Source: Azospirillum sp. B510 (GTDB lineage Bacteria; Pseudomonadota; Alphaproteobacteria; Azospirillales; Azospirillaceae). Taken from it: 64,000 bases of DNA. The position numbers and the translations under genes are program-made. The stretch covers positions 434,001-498,000 of the forward strand of contig NC_013854.1 in the NCBI RefSeq assembly GCF_000010725.1. The letters are read 5' to 3'. Below the pieces are notes generated by a model that had not been told where the DNA came from, made no database searches, and was given only the letters and a program-made list of their open reading frames with translations. Of this stretch, positions 62,472 through 64,000 are shown piece after piece; within the stretch, counting starts at the first letter, position 1; every line of letters begins with the position of its first letter.

Positions 62472-63764
62472 ATGAACATCATCGACCGTCGCCTGAACCC
62501 GCAGGGCAAGAGCCTGGCCAACCGCCAGCGTTTCCTGCGCCGCGCCAAGGAACAGGTGGTCAAGGCGGTCCGCGACGCCTCGGGAAAACGGGGCATCCAG
62601 GATATCGAGAATGGCGAGAAGGTGACGATCGCCGCCGGCGGGGTGCGCGAGCCGTCCTTCCATCGCGCCTCCCAGGGCGGCGTGCGCGATTACGTGGTTC
62701 CCGGCAACAAGGAGTATGTGGAAGGCGACACCATCCAGCGCCCGGACGGCGGCGGTGGCGGGCGCGGCAGCGAGGGCAGCGCCGACGGCGAGGGCGAGGA
62801 CGAGTTCCGCTTCGTCCTGTCGCGCGACGAGTTCCTCGACATCTTCCTGGAGGATCTGGAGCTTCCCGATCTGGTGAAGCAGAAGGTCAAGCAGTCGGAA
62901 TCGCACACGCTGACCAGGGCCGGCTATTCGGTGTCGGGCTCTCCGGCCAACCTGAACCTCGTCCGCACCATGCGGAACAGCCTGTCGCGCCGCATCGCGC
63001 TGAAGCGCCCCAAGCGCGACGAGATCCGCGAGATGGAGGAGCTGCTGCGCGAGGCGGAGGAAGCGGGCGAGGATGCCGAGCAGATCCAGGCGCTGCGCGA
63101 ACAGCTGGAACGCATCGTCCTGCGCTCCCGCCGCATCCCCTTCATCGACCCGATCGACGTCCGCTACAACCGGTTCGAGACGGTGCCGAAGCCGATCGCC
63201 CAGGCGGTGATGTTCTGCCTGATGGACGTCTCCGGCTCGATGACCGAGCACATGAAGGATCTGGCCAAGCGCTTCTTCATGCTGCTCTACCTGTTCCTGA
63301 AGCGGCGCTACCGCTCCGTCGACATCGTCTTCATCCGCCACACCCACGAGGCCAAGGAGGTCGACGAGGAGACCTTCTTCTACTCCACCGAGACCGGCGG
63401 CACCGTGGTGTCGACGGCGCTGGAGGAGATGCGGAAGGTGGTGGAGGAGCGCTACCCGCACAATGAATGGAACATCTATGCCGCCCAGGCGTCGGACGGC
63501 GACAACATGTCGTCGGACAACGCCAAGTCGGCGACCCTGCTGCGCGACGTCATCCTGCCGATGTGCCAGTATTTCGCCTATATCGAGGTGGCGGCGGAAC
63601 ACAATATGGGCCTGTCGGCGCTGGGCCGCGAAACCGAGCTGTGGCGCACCTACAAGCAGGTGCAGAGCCCGGAACGCCCGTTGGCGATGCGCCGGGTCCG
63701 CTCCCGCCGGGAGATCTTCCCGGTCTTCCGCGAGCTGTTCGCCCGCGAGAAGGCGGGGGCCTGA
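62472..63764 (+). CDS. yeaH: YeaH/YhbH family protein with von Willebrand-like domain
   Basis: A 430-aa protein from ATG 62472 (a TTG precedes it). It starts NIIDRRLNPQGKSLANRQRF, then has the charged RGSEGSADGEGEDEF linker and a central FVLSRDEFLDIFLEDLELPD. The MIDAS metal site is in FCLMDVSGSMTEHMKDLAKR near residue 250, so it has a VWA-like fold. It sits between prkA and a spoVR gene in the same direction, the conserved trio. It lies 146 bp after prkA. Confidence 0.95.
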   Translation: MNIIDRRLNPQGKSLANRQRFLRRAKEQVVKAVRDASGKRGIQDIENGEKVTIAAGGVREPSFHRASQGGVRDYVVPGNKEYVEGDTIQRPDGGGGGRGSEGSADGEGEDEFRFVLSRDEFLDIFLEDLELPDLVKQKVKQSESHTLTRAGYSVSGSPANLNLVRTMRNSLSRRIALKRPKRDEIREMEELLREAEEAGEDAEQIQALREQLERIVLRSRRIPFIDPIDVRYNRFETVPKPIAQAVMFCLMDVSGSMTEHMKDLAKRFFMLLYLFLKRRYRSVDIVFIRHTHEAKEVDEETFFYSTETGGTVVSTALEEMRKVVEERYPHNEWNIYAAQASDGDNMSSDNAKSATLLRDVILPMCQYFAYIEVAAEHNMGLSALGRETELWRTYKQVQSPERPLAMRRVRSRREIFPVFRELFAREKAGA

Positions 63765-63829
63765 GGGGTCATAAGGAAATCACCGCCCCATCCCGTATAG
63801 GGGGCGGGGGCGGTAGGGGGAGATCGAGA

Positions 63830-64000
63830 ATGACCGCTGTGATCACCAGACCCGAGGCGCTGCTGTATGACGGCGTCGAGTGGGATTACGACAAGATCAA
63901 GCGCGTCTATGACGCCGTCGAGCATATCGCGCTGAAGGAGATGGGCCTCGACGTCTATCCCAACCAGATCGAGGTCATCACCGCCGAGCAGATGCTCGAC
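63830..64000 (+). CDS. SpoVR/YcgB family protein, N-terminal fragment
   Basis: Fifty-seven residues are visible before the window ends. They start MTAVITRPEALLYDGVEWDY, then DKIKRVYDAVEHIALKEMGL and DVYPNQIEVITAEQMLD, matching the conserved N-terminus of SpoVR-family proteins (YxxIxxVAxxxLGLDxYPNQIEVI). A GGGGGAG Shine-Dalgarno lies before the ATG. It is the third gene of the prkA-yeaH-spoVR set. Confidence 0.92.
   Translation, partial: MTAVITRPEALLYDGVEWDYDKIKRVYDAVEHIALKEMGLDVYPNQIEVITAEQMLD

Overview
The window looks like chromosomal DNA of a high-GC alphaproteobacterium, most probably an Azospirillum-type member of the Rhodospirillales. The support is strong G/C bias at third codon positions, the hemC-hemD-mic60-hemY cluster divergent from tsaD-gpsA, the argD-argF-hslO block, an alphaproteobacterial SOS box (GTTC-N7-GTTC), a HemY with a C-terminal zinc ribbon, and phasin and MeaB genes. 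The genus is inference. I see no rRNA, tRNA, CRISPR array, transposase or prophage gene. It is mostly housekeeping sequence with a few accessory islands.

Layout. 1-4.2 kb: small minus-strand genes (secreted protein fragment, GST-like protein, acetyltransferase, TAXI-type TRAP binding protein, HupE-like membrane protein, lipoprotein). 4.3-9.5 kb: imuB behind an SOS box, accA, a methyltransferase and malate synthase. 9.6-13.6 kb: a phage-shock locus, with pspF divergent from a sigma-54 promoter driving an unrecognised 54-aa membrane protein, then pspA, pspB, pspC and a secreted hydrolase. 13.7-19.3 kb: two tiny membrane ORFs near an FNR-type box, a MAPEG protein, and an envelope-glycan locus (family 2 glycosyltransferase, O-antigen-polymerase-like protein, beta-helix protein). 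19.3-26.5 kb: haem synthesis (hemC, hemD, hemY) with a Mic60 homologue, divergent from tsaD and gpsA. 26.5-33.4 kb: WYL regulator plus VOC protein, dnaE2, a pair of paralogous membrane-anchored proteins, and a REC-GGDEF protein. 33.5-42 kb: kup, unknown small proteins, hslO, argF, argD, an ABC-2 permease, recX and rpmB. 42-52 kb: phasin, meaB and a yej-type peptide ABC transporter with two binding proteins. 52-59.5 kb: hisN, nudC, pheA, kdsB, a membrane-anchored cytochrome c, a Nudix protein and a single-domain response regulator. 59.5-64 kb: a 0.9-kb spacer, then prkA, yeaH and the start of a spoVR-family gene.

How the genes work together. The psp genes form a membrane-stress regulon whose activator is transcribed away from the promoter it controls. 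imuB and dnaE2 are two parts of the SOS mutagenesis cassette, but they lie 22 kb apart on opposite strands and no imuA is visible. hemC, hemD and hemY share one transcription direction with mic60. argD and argF overlap by four bases, as do mic60 and hemY. prkA-yeaH-spoVR is the conserved stress/stationary-phase trio.

Points most worth a second look: the 54-aa protein that opens the psp operon; the two paralogous anchored proteins upstream of dnaE2; two ATGA-coupled mini-proteins near an FNR-type box; eight copies of the hexamer CGTACG concentrated in and just beyond hemD; and short 11-15 bp tandem duplications that repeatedly sit at gene ends.
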